Numbered from the stretch's first letter, positions 42,236 to 51,728 are shown. The stretch: DNA of 64,000 nt from Nocardioides sp. HDW12B (GCF_011299595.1 NZ_CP049867.1:2914001-2978000), one strand, 5' to 3'. The notes: generated by a model not told the origin, from the letters alone. Made by a program: numbers and translations.

Positions 42236-43476
42236 CGAACCGCCGATCCCTGCGCGGAGGGATCGGGAGCGCGTACGTCGTCCAGCGGCTCGACCGGGCG
42301 ATCGGTCTCGCCGGCCGCGTCTGCGGTGAGCGGCAGCGACGCCCGCACCCGCCACCCGCCCTCCGGCGTGGGGCCGGCGTCGAGCGTGCCACCGGCCGCG
42401 GCGGCCCGCTCCCGCATTCCCTGGACGCCATGGCCGCTCCCGGGTGTGGGCTGTCGTCCGGGGGCGGGGGCGTCGTTCTCGACCTCCACGCGCAGCCGCG
42501 CGCCGTCGCGACGTACGGTCACGCGAGCGCCCACGGAGCCGGCGTGACGCATGACGTTGGTGAGCGCCTCCTGCACGATGCGGTACGTCGCGGCGCCGAC
42601 CGTGCTCGCCCCAGCCCTCGATCCGGCCGTGAGAGCCGGATCCACGTCGAGGTCGACGGTGACCCCGGAGGTGGCGAGCACGGCGACCAGATCGGGCAGC
42701 TGGTCGAGGCCGGGCGTGGGTGCGACCGGGGCCTCGGCGTCGCCCGCACGCAGCACGCCGAGCGTCGTACGCAGGTCGGCCAGCGCCTCGCCGCTGACCT
42801 GCTTGATGTGGCGGAAGGTCTGGCGGTTGGTCTCCGGGTCAGGGTCCTGGACGTGGGCGGCGACGCCGGCCTGGACGTTGATGGCGACCAACGAGTGGGC
42901 GACCATGTCGTGCAGGTCGCGGGCGATGCGCAGCCGCTCCTCGTCGACGCGGCGCTTCGCCTCCTCCTCGCGGGTCCGCTCGGCCGTCTCGGCCCGATCG
43001 ACGAGCGCCTCCTGGTAGGCGCGGCGGTCGTGCGCGGCGGCGCCCAGGGCGAGCGGCAGGAACACGAAGGCCAGGTTCTTGAAGGTCTCGAAGGACAGCA
43101 GCCCGTGGTCGCTCGCGACCGCGAGGTTGGCCAGCACGGCGGGCGCGACGAGCGAGGCGGCGAGGACCGCCCGCCGCCGGTCGGCGACCACGGCGTAGGA
43201 GTATCCCGCGACCATGCTGGGGATCGGGATGGTCTGGTGGATCGGGATCACCATCTGCAACGGCACCAGCGCCAGCATGCTCAGCGCCAGCGCCCACCCG
43301 GGCCGGCGGCTGCGCAGCAGCGCGACCGGCAGCACGGCGAGCACGATGACCGCGACCGCGGCCGGGGTGGTGTCGGCGTCGGAGTCGGTGTCCAGCGCCA
43401 GCTCGCGCAGCATCGCCGTGGCCAGGACCACGGCGATGCCGACGTCGACGAGGAAGGGACGGAGCCGGTTGCTCAT
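42232..43476 (-). CDS. NarL-type sensor histidine kinase (HisKA_3)
   Basis: 414 residues. Four or five membrane helices in the first 155 residues, with short loops and no large outer domain. The dimerisation domain has the phospho-acceptor His in RIARDLHDMVAHSLVAINVQAG (about 187). The HATPase has the N box YRIVQEALTNVMRHAG and GSGHGVQGMRERAAAAGG as G2. Likely senses a membrane or envelope condition; this kinase type often responds to cell-wall drugs. Coupled to the response regulator (GTGA overlap) and 40 bp after the MMPL gene. Confidence 0.94.
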   Translation of the reverse strand: MSNRLRPFLVDVGIAVVLATAMLRELALDTDSDADTTPAAVAVIVLAVLPVALLRSRRPGWALALSMLALVPLQMVIPIHQTIPIPSMVAGYSYAVVADRRRAVLAASLVAPAVLANLAVASDHGLLSFETFKNLAFVFLPLALGAAAHDRRAYQEALVDRAETAERTREEEAKRRVDEERLRIARDLHDMVAHSLVAINVQAGVAAHVQDPDPETNRQTFRHIKQVSGEALADLRTTLGVLRAGDAEAPVAPTPGLDQLPDLVAVLATSGVTVDLDVDPALTAGSRAGASTVGAATYRIVQEALTNVMRHAGSVGARVTVRRDGARLRVEVENDAPAPGRQPTPGSGHGVQGMRERAAAAGGTLDAGPTPEGGWRVRASLPLTADAAGETDRPVEPLDDVRAPDPSAQGSAVR

Positions 43477-43516
43477 GCGCCGACGCTAGTCGCCGGCCCG
43501 CGCCCGGTCATCCTCC

Positions 43517-45652
43517 TCAGGGAGTAGGTACGAGCTCGCGCTCGGCGGGCGGCGCGCTCTCCTCCCGGAAGCCGATGCGGTCGTGCAGCCGGCGCAGCGG
43601 CATCGGCGCCCACCAGTTGTACTTGCCGAGCAGTCCCATCAGTGCCGGCACCAGCAGCGACCGGACCACGAACGCGTCGACCAGGACGCCGAAGGCGGTG
43701 GCGATCCCGATCTGCTGGATGAAGGAGATCGAGCTGGTGGCGAAGGCGCCGATGGCGACGGCCAGCAGGATCGCGGCCGCGGTGACGACGGCGCCGGTGC
43801 GCTGCAGGCCGATGGAGACCGACTCCCGCTCCCCCTCGCCGGCGTCGCGCAGCTCCTTGATGCGGCCGAGGAGGAAGACGCCGTAGTCGGTGGAGAGGGC
43901 GAAGACGAGCGCAGTGGCGACGAGGAAGTCGGTCGGCTCGATCCCGCCGTTGGGCGTGTAGCCGAGCACGTCGGTGAACCGCCCGCCCTGGTAGACGAAC
44001 ACCAGTGCTCCGAGCGAGGCGCCGACGGTGAGCGCGTTCATGATCACCGCCTTGATCGGCAGCACGACCGAGCCGGTCAAGAGCCAGAGCACGATCATGG
44101 TCAGTCCGACAAGAAGTCCGGCGGCGAGCGGCAGGGCGTCGGCGATGGCCTGCTGCTGGTCGACGAAGTCGGCGGCCGGCCCGGCGACCTGGGTCTCGAA
44201 GGGCGCGTCCAGGGCGCGCACCTCGGTGACGAGGTCCTGCGCCTGGGCGTCGTCCGGCTCCCCGGTGACGGCCACGTCGAGCTGCCACAGGTCCGGTCCG
44301 AGCCGGACGGGCTCGGCGACCGTGGCGACACCGGGCAGGGACGCGACCTGCTCGGCGTACGACGTGAGGCCGGCGGAGCCTGCGCCCGTGCCGTCGGTCT
44401 CGATCGCGACGGTCATCGGGCTGGTGCCGCTGTCGGGGAACTCGGCCTCGACGGCGTCGGAGACGGCGCGGGCGCTGGCCTCCGGGGGCACGACGGACTC
44501 GTCGACCGGCGTCCAGACGGCGGAGAGGGCCGGCAGGGCGAGGCCGAGCATGACGAGCATGGTCGTGGCCGCGACGGCGCCGGGGCGGCGCATGACGGCG
44601 TGGGAGAGGCGGTACCACCGGCCCTGGCCGTCGGTGCCCGTGCCGCGGGAGCGGCGCATCAGCTTGGCGCCCCAGAGGCCGAAGACCATCGGGGAGACCA
44701 GCAGGGCCGCGAGCGCGGCGACGACCGCCACGACGGCGCCGGCGATGCCCATCGACTTGAGGAAACCGAGGGGGAAGACGGTGAGGGTGATCATCGCGAC
44801 CGCGACCGTGGCGGCGGAGAAGACGACCGAGCGGCCGGCGGTGCGCATGGTGACCGCGATCGCGTCGGGGCCGGCGCCGCGGCGCGCGACCTCCTCGCGG
44901 TAGCGGGTGAGGAGGAAGAGCGTGTAGTCGATGGCGAGGCCGAGGCCCAGCCCGATGACGAGGTTGAGGGCGAAGATGCTCAGGCCGTAGACCTGGTTGA
45001 TGCCCTGGAGGGCGAGGAACGTGCCGAGCACGGTCGTGATGCCGACGACGAGCGGCATGAGGGCGGCGCGGCCGCCGAAGAAGATCAGCGACAGCACGAT
45101 GAGGAGCGGGAAGGCGAAGGTCTCGGCACGGGCGAGGTCGGACTCGACGGTCTCGCCCAGCTGGGTGCCGCCGACGGTCCAGCCGCCGACGGTGACGTCC
45201 GGGTCGTCGGCGTACGCCTCGACAACGGCGTCGGCGACCTCGCCGTCGTCCGCCCCCGCGGCGAGCGTGCCGAGGACGAGCGAGCGCGTGCCGTCCTCCG
45301 AGACGAGGCCCGATCGGGCGCCGGGCGGGGCGTTGGCGGCGGAGACGACGCTGCTGATGCCGTCGACGGCTCCGAGCCGCTCGGTGGCCGACTCGACCTG
45401 GGCGGGGGTGGCGGCCGGGCCGTCCTCCTCCCCGACGAGCAGGACGACGCCCGGCGACGGCGCCTCGCCGGTGGCGGCGGAGATCGCCTCGACGGCGGCG
45501 GCCGACTCGGCGTCGGCGGGGAGGAAGCCGCCGTCGTCGTCGAGGGCGCCGGCGACTGAGCCGCCGAAGAACCCGGCGAGGACGACGAAGAGCAGGAGGC
45601 CGGCCAGGGACCGGCGTGGGTGGCGACTGAGGGTCTGCGTCAGGGAGGTCAT
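43517..45652 (-). CDS. MMPL/RND-family exporter
   Basis: 711 residues from ATG 45652. About twelve membrane helices in two MMPL halves, each with a large outer loop (about 35-190 and 380-510). The MMPL hallmarks NLVIGLGLGLAIDYTLFLLTRYREE and VATALVFALSTDYGVFLLGRIKELRD hold the Asp/Tyr pair that carries protons. Members move lipids, siderophores or drugs. It is first in an operon with the NarL-type kinase and regulator, suggesting response to, and export of, an envelope-active compound or envelope lipid. The substrate is unknown. Confidence 0.93.
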   Translation of the reverse strand: MTSLTQTLSRHPRRSLAGLLLFVVLAGFFGGSVAGALDDDGGFLPADAESAAAVEAISAATGEAPSPGVVLLVGEEDGPAATPAQVESATERLGAVDGISSVVSAANAPPGARSGLVSEDGTRSLVLGTLAAGADDGEVADAVVEAYADDPDVTVGGWTVGGTQLGETVESDLARAETFAFPLLIVLSLIFFGGRAALMPLVVGITTVLGTFLALQGINQVYGLSIFALNLVIGLGLGLAIDYTLFLLTRYREEVARRGAGPDAIAVTMRTAGRSVVFSAATVAVAMITLTVFPLGFLKSMGIAGAVVAVVAALAALLVSPMVFGLWGAKLMRRSRGTGTDGQGRWYRLSHAVMRRPGAVAATTMLVMLGLALPALSAVWTPVDESVVPPEASARAVSDAVEAEFPDSGTSPMTVAIETDGTGAGSAGLTSYAEQVASLPGVATVAEPVRLGPDLWQLDVAVTGEPDDAQAQDLVTEVRALDAPFETQVAGPAADFVDQQQAIADALPLAAGLLVGLTMIVLWLLTGSVVLPIKAVIMNALTVGASLGALVFVYQGGRFTDVLGYTPNGGIEPTDFLVATALVFALSTDYGVFLLGRIKELRDAGEGERESVSIGLQRTGAVVTAAAILLAVAIGAFATSSISFIQQIGIATAFGVLVDAFVVRSLLVPALMGLLGKYNWWAPMPLRRLHDRIGFREESAPPAERELVPTP

Positions 45653-45809
45653 GGACCCACCGTCGCGGCGCGGGGTGGTCGCCCGCGTCCGCCGTGAGGA
45701 GGCAGTCGGGCGGGTGCCTACTCCCGGGGGTGTACGCCGTCGGGTGTGCTGCCGGCGCGGTCGTGACCGTCCCGGGTCACTGGCGGGGCGCAGCCGTGGG
45801 CATCCTGCG

Positions 45810-46775
45810 TCAGGGGGCGGGGCACGGTGCTGCGCGGTCGGTCCGGGCGTTGGCCCGGGACCGGTCGTCGCTCGCGCGCGGCTTCTCGCGGACGCGCTCG
45901 CGGGGCTGCTCGACGCAGCTGTCCGTCTCAGGCTCCAGCTGACCGGTGAAGAACTCTCCGAGCTTCTCACCGAGCGGGGGCAGCACCGTCGGGGCCGCCG
46001 CCGCGGCGCCGAGGGTGAGGGCGGTGACGACGAGGGTGCGCGACAGCGTGCGAGCGGCCTTGCGTCGCTTCGTCCGCTTGGCGTCGGGGGCCGGGCCGGC
46101 CAGGACGACCGGCGCCACGGGTGATGGCGCGGAGGGCAGCGAGCTCGGCATCAGGCTCGGGGCCGGCGTCGCCATCGGACTCGGCGTCCGACCGGGCGAC
46201 TGGCTCGGAGCGGTGCGCGGCTCGGTCGCCGACCGCAACTGCCGGTCGAACTGCTTCGCCACCTCCTTGACCCGGGCGCTGACGAGGAGCGGCGGTCGTG
46301 AGGTCAGCATGCGCCGGAGGTTCGAGGTCGAGCAGATCATCACGCCGCCCATCGAGCCCGAGAGGTTCTCGTCCCGCGCGAAGCACAGGACCGGGCGGAC
46401 CAGGCTCGCGTACGCCGGCGCCAGCTCGGCCACCGCCAGCGCGGCGTCGGCGGCGGCCGCCACGGTCCGCTCGCGGGAGCGGCCGTCCTGGCGCAGCACG
46501 GCACCCTCGACGGTCAGGCGTCCGGCCCAGTTCTTGGTGTCGATGACGAAGATGCCGCCCGGCCCGATGACGACGTGGTCGATGTTGGCCAGCCGCCGTC
46601 CGGGCCAGCGCACATCGTGCAGGACGACCCAGTCGCGGCCCAGGCGCGACAGCGCTTTCGCCGTACGGGCCTCGCCGTCGGCGCCCTTGTCGAACATCTC
46701 CGCGCGCCGCTGCAGACGGGCGGCGCGCTCCCGCACCCGCTGCGCCTCGTTCCGCGCTGAATCCCCCGCACCCAT
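45810..46775 (-). CDS. NERD-domain nuclease-related protein with C-terminal membrane helix
   Basis: 321 residues from ATG 46775. After a basic helical N-terminus, a NERD domain spans about 25-170, with ANIDHVVIGPGGIFVIDTKNW containing the Asp and Asp-x-Lys of the PD-(D/E)xK fold. A Pro/Ser-rich linker (about 190-225) leads to a basic patch and one membrane helix (TLVVTALTLGAAAAAPTVL), then a charged tail with one Cys. NERD proteins are predicted to process DNA or RNA; a membrane-bound nuclease could act on incoming DNA. It is divergent from the duplicated-domain gene at 47012 and near a NERD helicase. A TAGTCT -10-like box lies at 46801-46806. Confidence 0.85.
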   Translation of the reverse strand: MGAGDSARNEAQRVRERAARLQRRAEMFDKGADGEARTAKALSRLGRDWVVLHDVRWPGRRLANIDHVVIGPGGIFVIDTKNWAGRLTVEGAVLRQDGRSRERTVAAAADAALAVAELAPAYASLVRPVLCFARDENLSGSMGGVMICSTSNLRRMLTSRPPLLVSARVKEVAKQFDRQLRSATEPRTAPSQSPGRTPSPMATPAPSLMPSSLPSAPSPVAPVVLAGPAPDAKRTKRRKAARTLSRTLVVTALTLGAAAAAPTVLPPLGEKLGEFFTGQLEPETDSCVEQPRERVREKPRASDDRSRANARTDRAAPCPAP

Positions 46776-46960
46776 GTAGCCGCCCCTCTCCCAGGACACC
46801 AGACTAAGGCGACAATTCGTCTTCAGGCCGACGGATCGCTGAGAGCGAGCCGAGCAACTTCTCCCCCTGCGTCCGCGGGTGGTCGAGACGCGGACCCCTG
46901 CCGGTCTCACCTGGTCCAGCCCGCAGCCTTTCGCCTCTGCCGCCCCCGTGGCGTGCGGCG

Positions 46961-46993
46961 TAGCGTCGAGACGCCCTTCTGGGGTGAAGGGCG
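46961..46993 (+). promoter_or_regulatory. TAGCGT -10 box and 5' hairpin
   Basis: -10 box TAGCGT at 46961-46966 is followed at the expected transcription start by an 8-bp hairpin CGCCCTTC (46972-46979) / GAAGGGCG (46986-46993), about 20 nt before the AAGGGGAAG ribosome binding site of the gene at 47012. Confidence 0.45.
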
Positions 46994-47011
46994 GGACAGA
47001 AGGGGAAGCAC

Positions 47012-47620
47012 ATGTTCGTACAGGTGATCCAGGGACGCGTGTCTGACGCCGCGGCGATGCGCGCGCAGATGGACCGGTGGAGCTCGGAGCTGGCGCCTGG
47101 CGCGACCGGGTGGCTCGGCAGCACGACGGGAGTGACCGAGGACGGGACCTTCGTGGCACTCGCGCGTTTCGAGTCACCCGAGGCCGCGCGGGAGAACAGC
47201 GACCGCCCGGAGCAGACCGCGTGGTGGGAGGAGACCGCGAAGCTCTTCGACGGCGAGCCGGAGTTCCACGACGGCACCGAGGTGGACGTCGACCTGACGG
47301 GCGACCCGGACGCGGCCGGCTTCGTGCAGGTCATGCAGGGACGCACGAGCGACCCCGCCCGGGCCCGGGAGGTGATGAACGACGACTCCATCGACTTCGA
47401 GAAGTACCGCCCCGACATCCTCGGCTCGATCAACGTCCAGCACGACGGCGACGCGTGGACGATGGCGCTCTACTTCACCTCAGAGGAGGAGGCGCGCGAG
47501 GGCGAGAGCAAGGAGCCGCCGCCGGAGATGGAGAGCATGATGAAGGAGCTCGAGTCGTTGTCGCTCGGGGAGCCGAGGTACTTCGACCTCAAGGACCCCT
47601 GGCTGCACTCCCCCGGCTGA
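47012..47620 (+). CDS. Duplicated ferredoxin-like (ABM-type) domain protein
   Basis: 202 residues with AAGGGGAAG 4 nt before ATG. The protein is two copies of one domain: FVQVIQGRVSDAAAMRAQMDRW at the start and FVQVMQGRTSDPARAREVMNDD from residue about 104. Each has the strand-helix-strand pattern of dimeric alpha/beta-barrel (antibiotic biosynthesis monooxygenase-like) domains. No cofactor motif is seen. Very acidic overall. Widespread uncharacterised actinobacterial family; function unknown, perhaps a small-molecule sensor or heme/redox-related protein. Lies between the two NERD genes. Confidence 0.8.
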   Translation: MFVQVIQGRVSDAAAMRAQMDRWSSELAPGATGWLGSTTGVTEDGTFVALARFESPEAARENSDRPEQTAWWEETAKLFDGEPEFHDGTEVDVDLTGDPDAAGFVQVMQGRTSDPARAREVMNDDSIDFEKYRPDILGSINVQHDGDAWTMALYFTSEEEAREGESKEPPPEMESMMKELESLSLGEPRYFDLKDPWLHSPG

Positions 47621-47637
47621 CCGGTTGGCGCTGTCCG

Positions 47638-49293
47638 TCAGATCCCGAGCTCGCGGGCGACGGCGTCGCCGCCGATCTCACGGACCCGCTCCGGCTCGCC
47701 CACCACGACGAGCTGGTCGGTGGCCCGGGACATGCCGACGTACAGCTTCTCGCGGACGCGCTCGTGGTCGCGGCCCTCGTTGACGCAGAGCACGACGGCC
47801 GGGCGCTCGAGCCCCTTGCAGCCGAGGACGTGGCCGTAGAAAACCATCTCCTCGTCCCAGAACCCGTCCCAGTAACCCTCTTGGCCCCACTCCTCGGTCT
47901 GCTCGACCTGGACGGGGTGGCGGCTGCCGGTGGTGATGAGGGCGACGTGCTGCGGCTGCCAGCCGGCGTCGAGCAGCCGGTCGACCTCCTCGTCGGCGAG
48001 CTCGATCACAGCCTCCGGGGAGTCGGCGGCGACGAAGCGTACGTCGACCCCGGTGCCGCCACGCGAGTACATCCGGCTCGGCGCGAGCGGTCCGAACGAC
48101 TCGTGGATCTGCCGCGTGTTGCGCAGGTTGTGGTCGAGCACCAGCGGCACGAGCTCGACCGGCGGGCGGCCGAAGCGGGCGAAGAGGCGCTGGTTCTCGT
48201 CGGAGTAGAGGAACAGCCCGCTGGCGGCCTCGTCGCGCAGCGCCTTGATGACCGGCTGCCACCAGAGGTCGGCGAAGTCCTGAGCCTCGTCGACGATGAT
48301 CGCGTCGTAGCGGTCGTGGTCCGGGAGGTTCGCGGCGAGGCGGTCCATGGTCTGCGGCAGCTCGACCTCCCAGAAGTCGCTGCGCTGGCGGTCGGTCTCA
48401 GCCGGGGCGCCCCACTGCATGCCGAACTCGTGGAAGGTGCCCACGAAGGCGGGGCGGTCCTTGCGGTGCCAGGTGGAGACCTCCCGCTTGAGGAAGGTGG
48501 CCAGGCCGATGGAGTAGCAGATGACCGCCACCCGCTGCGCCGGTCGGTCACCGCGGCCACGGGTCAGCTCCTTGGCCTGCTGCAGCGCGAGGATCGTCTT
48601 GCCGCTGCCGGCGCCGCCGCGGATCTCGACGCGGTTGAGCAGCCGGGTGACACGCAGCAGCGTGGCCTGCTCCTGGGTGAGCCGGTCGGCCTCGGCGGCC
48701 CGCTCCTCGGCCTCGGCGACGACGTCGAGTGAGGTCGGGACGGGGCCGTCGAGGATCTCCGCGATCAGCTCGACGTCGTCGTACGTCGGGGCGGGCTGGC
48801 CGTGGGCGAGGCGGCGGGCGTTCTCCGCGAGCCGGCCGGCCAACGGGCCCTGGTCACCCCGGTCATGCAGGGCATACCTCGGCAGGTCGGCGACCTCGAA
48901 GTCCTCGGCGAACGCGGAGAACGGGGTGGCCACGCCGTGCGCCCAGGCCACGCGCCGGCCGCGGGTCCAGCGGTGGTTGCGCTCGACGTACTGGCGCAGG
49001 GCGTACTTCGTGCTTCGCGCCTGGCTGACCGGGTCGACGGGGGTGTCACGACCGTGGCGCTGCACGATCCAGCCGTCGTCCCAGCGGATGTTGCCGCCCT
49101 TCACCTCGAGGACGAGCACGCCGACCTCCGGCATGAGCACGACGAGGTCGGCCTCGTGGTCCTTGCTCTCGTCGGTCAGCCGGAGGTTGGCCAGCAGCAC
49201 GTCGTCGTCGCCGAGGGTGTCGCGCAGCCGCTCCCACACCTTGCGCTCGGACGCGGTCGTGAAGGCGGGGTCCTCCGGGATCAGCCGTGGCAT
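47638..49293 (-). CDS. NERD-domain UvrD-like helicase
   Basis: 551 residues. The N-terminal NERD domain (about 10-125) has ESKDHEADLVVLMPEVGVLVLEVKGG with Asp and Glu-x-Lys of the nuclease fold. The superfamily 1 helicase core follows: Walker A IRGGAGSGKT (about 226), motif II IIVDEAQDFAD (about 337), motif III YSDENQ, motif VI KLYVGMSRATDQLVVVG (about 525). It is shorter than UvrD, with a reduced 2B domain. Such NERD-helicases are found in defence and DNA-processing contexts. It converges with the gene at 47012; the neighbours give no direct partner. Confidence 0.92.
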   Translation of the reverse strand: MPRLIPEDPAFTTASERKVWERLRDTLGDDDVLLANLRLTDESKDHEADLVVLMPEVGVLVLEVKGGNIRWDDGWIVQRHGRDTPVDPVSQARSTKYALRQYVERNHRWTRGRRVAWAHGVATPFSAFAEDFEVADLPRYALHDRGDQGPLAGRLAENARRLAHGQPAPTYDDVELIAEILDGPVPTSLDVVAEAEERAAEADRLTQEQATLLRVTRLLNRVEIRGGAGSGKTILALQQAKELTRGRGDRPAQRVAVICYSIGLATFLKREVSTWHRKDRPAFVGTFHEFGMQWGAPAETDRQRSDFWEVELPQTMDRLAANLPDHDRYDAIIVDEAQDFADLWWQPVIKALRDEAASGLFLYSDENQRLFARFGRPPVELVPLVLDHNLRNTRQIHESFGPLAPSRMYSRGGTGVDVRFVAADSPEAVIELADEEVDRLLDAGWQPQHVALITTGSRHPVQVEQTEEWGQEGYWDGFWDEEMVFYGHVLGCKGLERPAVVLCVNEGRDHERVREKLYVGMSRATDQLVVVGEPERVREIGGDAVARELGI

Positions 49294-49336
49294 GGCGCCG
49301 ACCCTGCCACGCCTCTGCGGCCCGTGCCGGGCTTCC

Positions 49337-50569
49337 TCACGAGCAAGCCGCGTCGGCGATCGTGAGGTGCAAGGCCTGGCGCAGCAGCTGTCGCTGGCGC
49401 AGCAGCAGCTCCTCCTTGCGGTGGTCGACGTGGCTGCCGCGCCCGGTGGCGAGCACCCGCCGGACCCGGGTCAGCTGGCTCTGCGTGCCGCGCAGCAGCG
49501 AGGCGACCGTGTCCTGGTCGCGGCCACAGACCTCGCCCACCATCGCGGGGTCCAGCGGCAGGGTGTCGCCCGACAGCTCTCCCTTGACGAGCTCGGTGAG
49601 CGTGGCCACCGCCTGCTTGCGGCGATGGCGCGCCTGCTCGACCGAGGCGGCCTCGAGGGTCTCGGTCAGGGTCCGGATCGCCTCGTCGAGCGCGACGCGG
49701 AAGTGCGCGACCTGGTTGCGGACGTGGACGTCACTGAACGGCGCGCAGTCGATGCGCAGGTGCGCCATCACGGTGGCGTCGACGATGGTGTGCTGCACGA
49801 GCGCGTCGCGGCGGTTGAGCCGGTTCACCTCGAGCAGCGCCAGGCTCGTGTCGCTGACGTCGGCGGCGACGGTCGCAGTCAGGTCGAGCGCCGGCGCGTC
49901 CGGCGCCGGCAGCACCCAGAACGCGCCGTGGTCGCTGGGGACGAGGAAGTCGCCGTCGGAGTCGCGGTGGGGCGGCTGGCCCAGCAGCTCCTCGAGAACG
50001 GTGGCGGTCAGGTCGCGCAGCGCGTCGGGCGAGTCGACGATCGCGACCATCGGCGCCGCGGCCGGCGGTGAGACCGGGGCCGCAGCGTGCTCGTGGGGCG
50101 CGTCGGGCAGCAGTCCGTCGGCGGTCAGGAACGCCGGGTGCGCGACGCCGTACGCCCGTCGGAACGCGCGAACGGTCATGTCGGCCAGGTGCTCGGCGTC
50201 CTCGGCCAGCAGGTCGACGTACCAGTTGGCCGAGCCGCTGTCGGGCTCGTCGCCGGCGCCGTACGTCGGGTGGTTGAACCCGAGGCTCTCGAGCTCGCGC
50301 TCACCGCCCGGGTTGAGCCGGCGCGTGGCGTCCAGGTAGTGGTTGCTGACCGCTTCGGCGCGGATCGTCAGCCCGGGGGTGGTCTCCCAGGCGCAGAACT
50401 GCACGTACGGCGATGCACCGTCGAGCTCGACCGCCTCGAGCGACTCGATGATGGCCAGGTCGTCCGCGGTCATGCCCGCCAACCGCTCGGCGAGCGCCGC
50501 CTCCAGCTCGTCCCACGCCGCGTCGGCGGAGGACTGGAAGTCCGGCCCGGTGCTGTTCTCTCTCGTCAT
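49337..50569 (-). CDS. YbjN/TY-Chap-like two-domain protein
   Basis: 410 residues from ATG 50569. The first domain (about 20-125) resembles the T3SS/YbjN chaperone-like fold (YVQFCAWETTPGLTIRAEAVSNHYLD, ANWYVDLLAEDAEHLADMTVRAFRRAYG). A second domain of the same fold follows (about 155-300), with LVPSDHGAFWVLPAP and TSLALLEVNRLNRRDALVQHTIVD. The C-terminal 100 residues are helical and basic. These proteins are usually cytosolic and are thought to bind or chaperone partners. A TAGCGT -10 box lies at 50615-50610, giving a leader of about 33 nt. Function unknown. Confidence 0.78.
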   Translation of the reverse strand: MTRENSTGPDFQSSADAAWDELEAALAERLAGMTADDLAIIESLEAVELDGASPYVQFCAWETTPGLTIRAEAVSNHYLDATRRLNPGGERELESLGFNHPTYGAGDEPDSGSANWYVDLLAEDAEHLADMTVRAFRRAYGVAHPAFLTADGLLPDAPHEHAAAPVSPPAAAPMVAIVDSPDALRDLTATVLEELLGQPPHRDSDGDFLVPSDHGAFWVLPAPDAPALDLTATVAADVSDTSLALLEVNRLNRRDALVQHTIVDATVMAHLRIDCAPFSDVHVRNQVAHFRVALDEAIRTLTETLEAASVEQARHRRKQAVATLTELVKGELSGDTLPLDPAMVGEVCGRDQDTVASLLRGTQSQLTRVRRVLATGRGSHVDHRKEELLLRQRQLLRQALHLTIADAACS

Positions 50570-50675
50570 GCTCGACCCCCGTCGGTTGGTGTTCCCTGGT
50601 GCGTCTCCGACGCTAGAGAGCCCCCCCGACACAAAGATCGTGGGCGGGGCGGGGGCTTCACGGCACGATGGGCTG

Positions 50676-51728
50676 GTGGCTTCCTCCTCCCCCGTCTCGT
50701 CCCTGCTCGACGCCTGGGTCGCCGACGGGCGCGAGCCGGGCGGCGCGGTCTGCGTGGTGCGGGAAGGCGAGCCGGTCGTCGACCACGTCGCCGGCACCCG
50801 CGACGGCGTACGCCCCTGGGAGCCGGACACGCTGGTCATGACCTACTCCGTCGCCAAGCCCTTCGCCGCCCTCACCGTGCTTGACGTGGTCGCCTCGGGT
50901 GGGCTGTCGCTGGAGACGCGCGTCGCCGAGCTGTGGCCGGAGTACGCCGCCCGCGGCAAGGAGGGGACCACGGTGCGGCACGTGCTGAGCCACGGCGCCG
51001 GCCTTCCGTGCTTCCCGGAGGCCGCGGCGTCCCTGGCCTTTGACGACGAGGCGAGGCTGACCGGGCTGCTGGCCGACGCGGCACCGGACCACGCCCCGGG
51101 AGACGCGGTCGCCGAGCACGCCCTGACCTACGGGCACCTGTGCGCGGCGCTGGTGCGAGCCGCGACGGGCGAGGACCTCGCCGACCGGTTCGCGCGCATC
51201 GCGGCCGAGCACGGTTGGGACCTCCACCTGCGTGTGGCCGACTCCGATTTGGGGCGCGTGGCCGACGTGGTCGCGCTCGACGGGTGGCCGGAGGTGTACG
51301 CCGACGACCCGCGGTGGGGTCCCGCGCTCGGTCGGCCACCGGGGCTGCTCGACCCGGACGTGCTCAACTCGGCCCGCTTCCGCGGCTGCTCGTTCCCCGC
51401 GATCGCGATGCACGCCAGCGCCCGCGGGCTGGCGCGCTTCTACGCCGACCTCATGGCGCCGGGTGGTCCGGTCGAGCAGCGCCTGGGACGCGAGCTGAAC
51501 GCGGCGTACGTCGGCCCCGCCGCCAGCGGGCACGACCGGATTCTGGACCGCGAGGTCACCTGGACGCTGGGGTTCCAGGTCGACGACGAGGACATCGGCA
51601 TGGGCGGCGCCGGCGGCTGCTCGGCCTGGTGGTCGTTCCGCGGCAGGTACGCCGCGGCGTACGTGAGCCGAGGGCTCGGCGACCACACCCGCGGTGACGA
51701 GATCTGGTCCGCGATCGAGGCGGTGTAG
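50676..51728 (+). CDS. Beta-lactamase-fold serine hydrolase (class C/esterase type)
   Basis: 350 residues from GTG 50676. The SxxK motif is SVAK near residue 60, with the Tyr motif as YGH near 151 instead of YxN, and a later MGGAGGCSAWW in place of the HTG/KTG loop. This pattern fits esterases and amidases of family VIII rather than a true beta-lactamase. No signal peptide, so it acts in the cytoplasm. Neighbours do not suggest a substrate. Confidence 0.88.
   Translation: MASSSPVSSLLDAWVADGREPGGAVCVVREGEPVVDHVAGTRDGVRPWEPDTLVMTYSVAKPFAALTVLDVVASGGLSLETRVAELWPEYAARGKEGTTVRHVLSHGAGLPCFPEAAASLAFDDEARLTGLLADAAPDHAPGDAVAEHALTYGHLCAALVRAATGEDLADRFARIAAEHGWDLHLRVADSDLGRVADVVALDGWPEVYADDPRWGPALGRPPGLLDPDVLNSARFRGCSFPAIAMHASARGLARFYADLMAPGGPVEQRLGRELNAAYVGPAASGHDRILDREVTWTLGFQVDDEDIGMGGAGGCSAWWSFRGRYAAAYVSRGLGDHTRGDEIWSAIEAV

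Noticed and set aside
43583-45559. 658-codon plus-strand frame opposite the MMPL gene
   Set aside because: Asp/Arg/Gly-rich low-complexity translation with no family; the MMPL protein on the other strand is unambiguous.
50676-51728. Antibiotic-resistance beta-lactamase
   Set aside because: The Tyr motif is YGH, the KTG motif is absent and there is no signal peptide, which fits an esterase-type member better.
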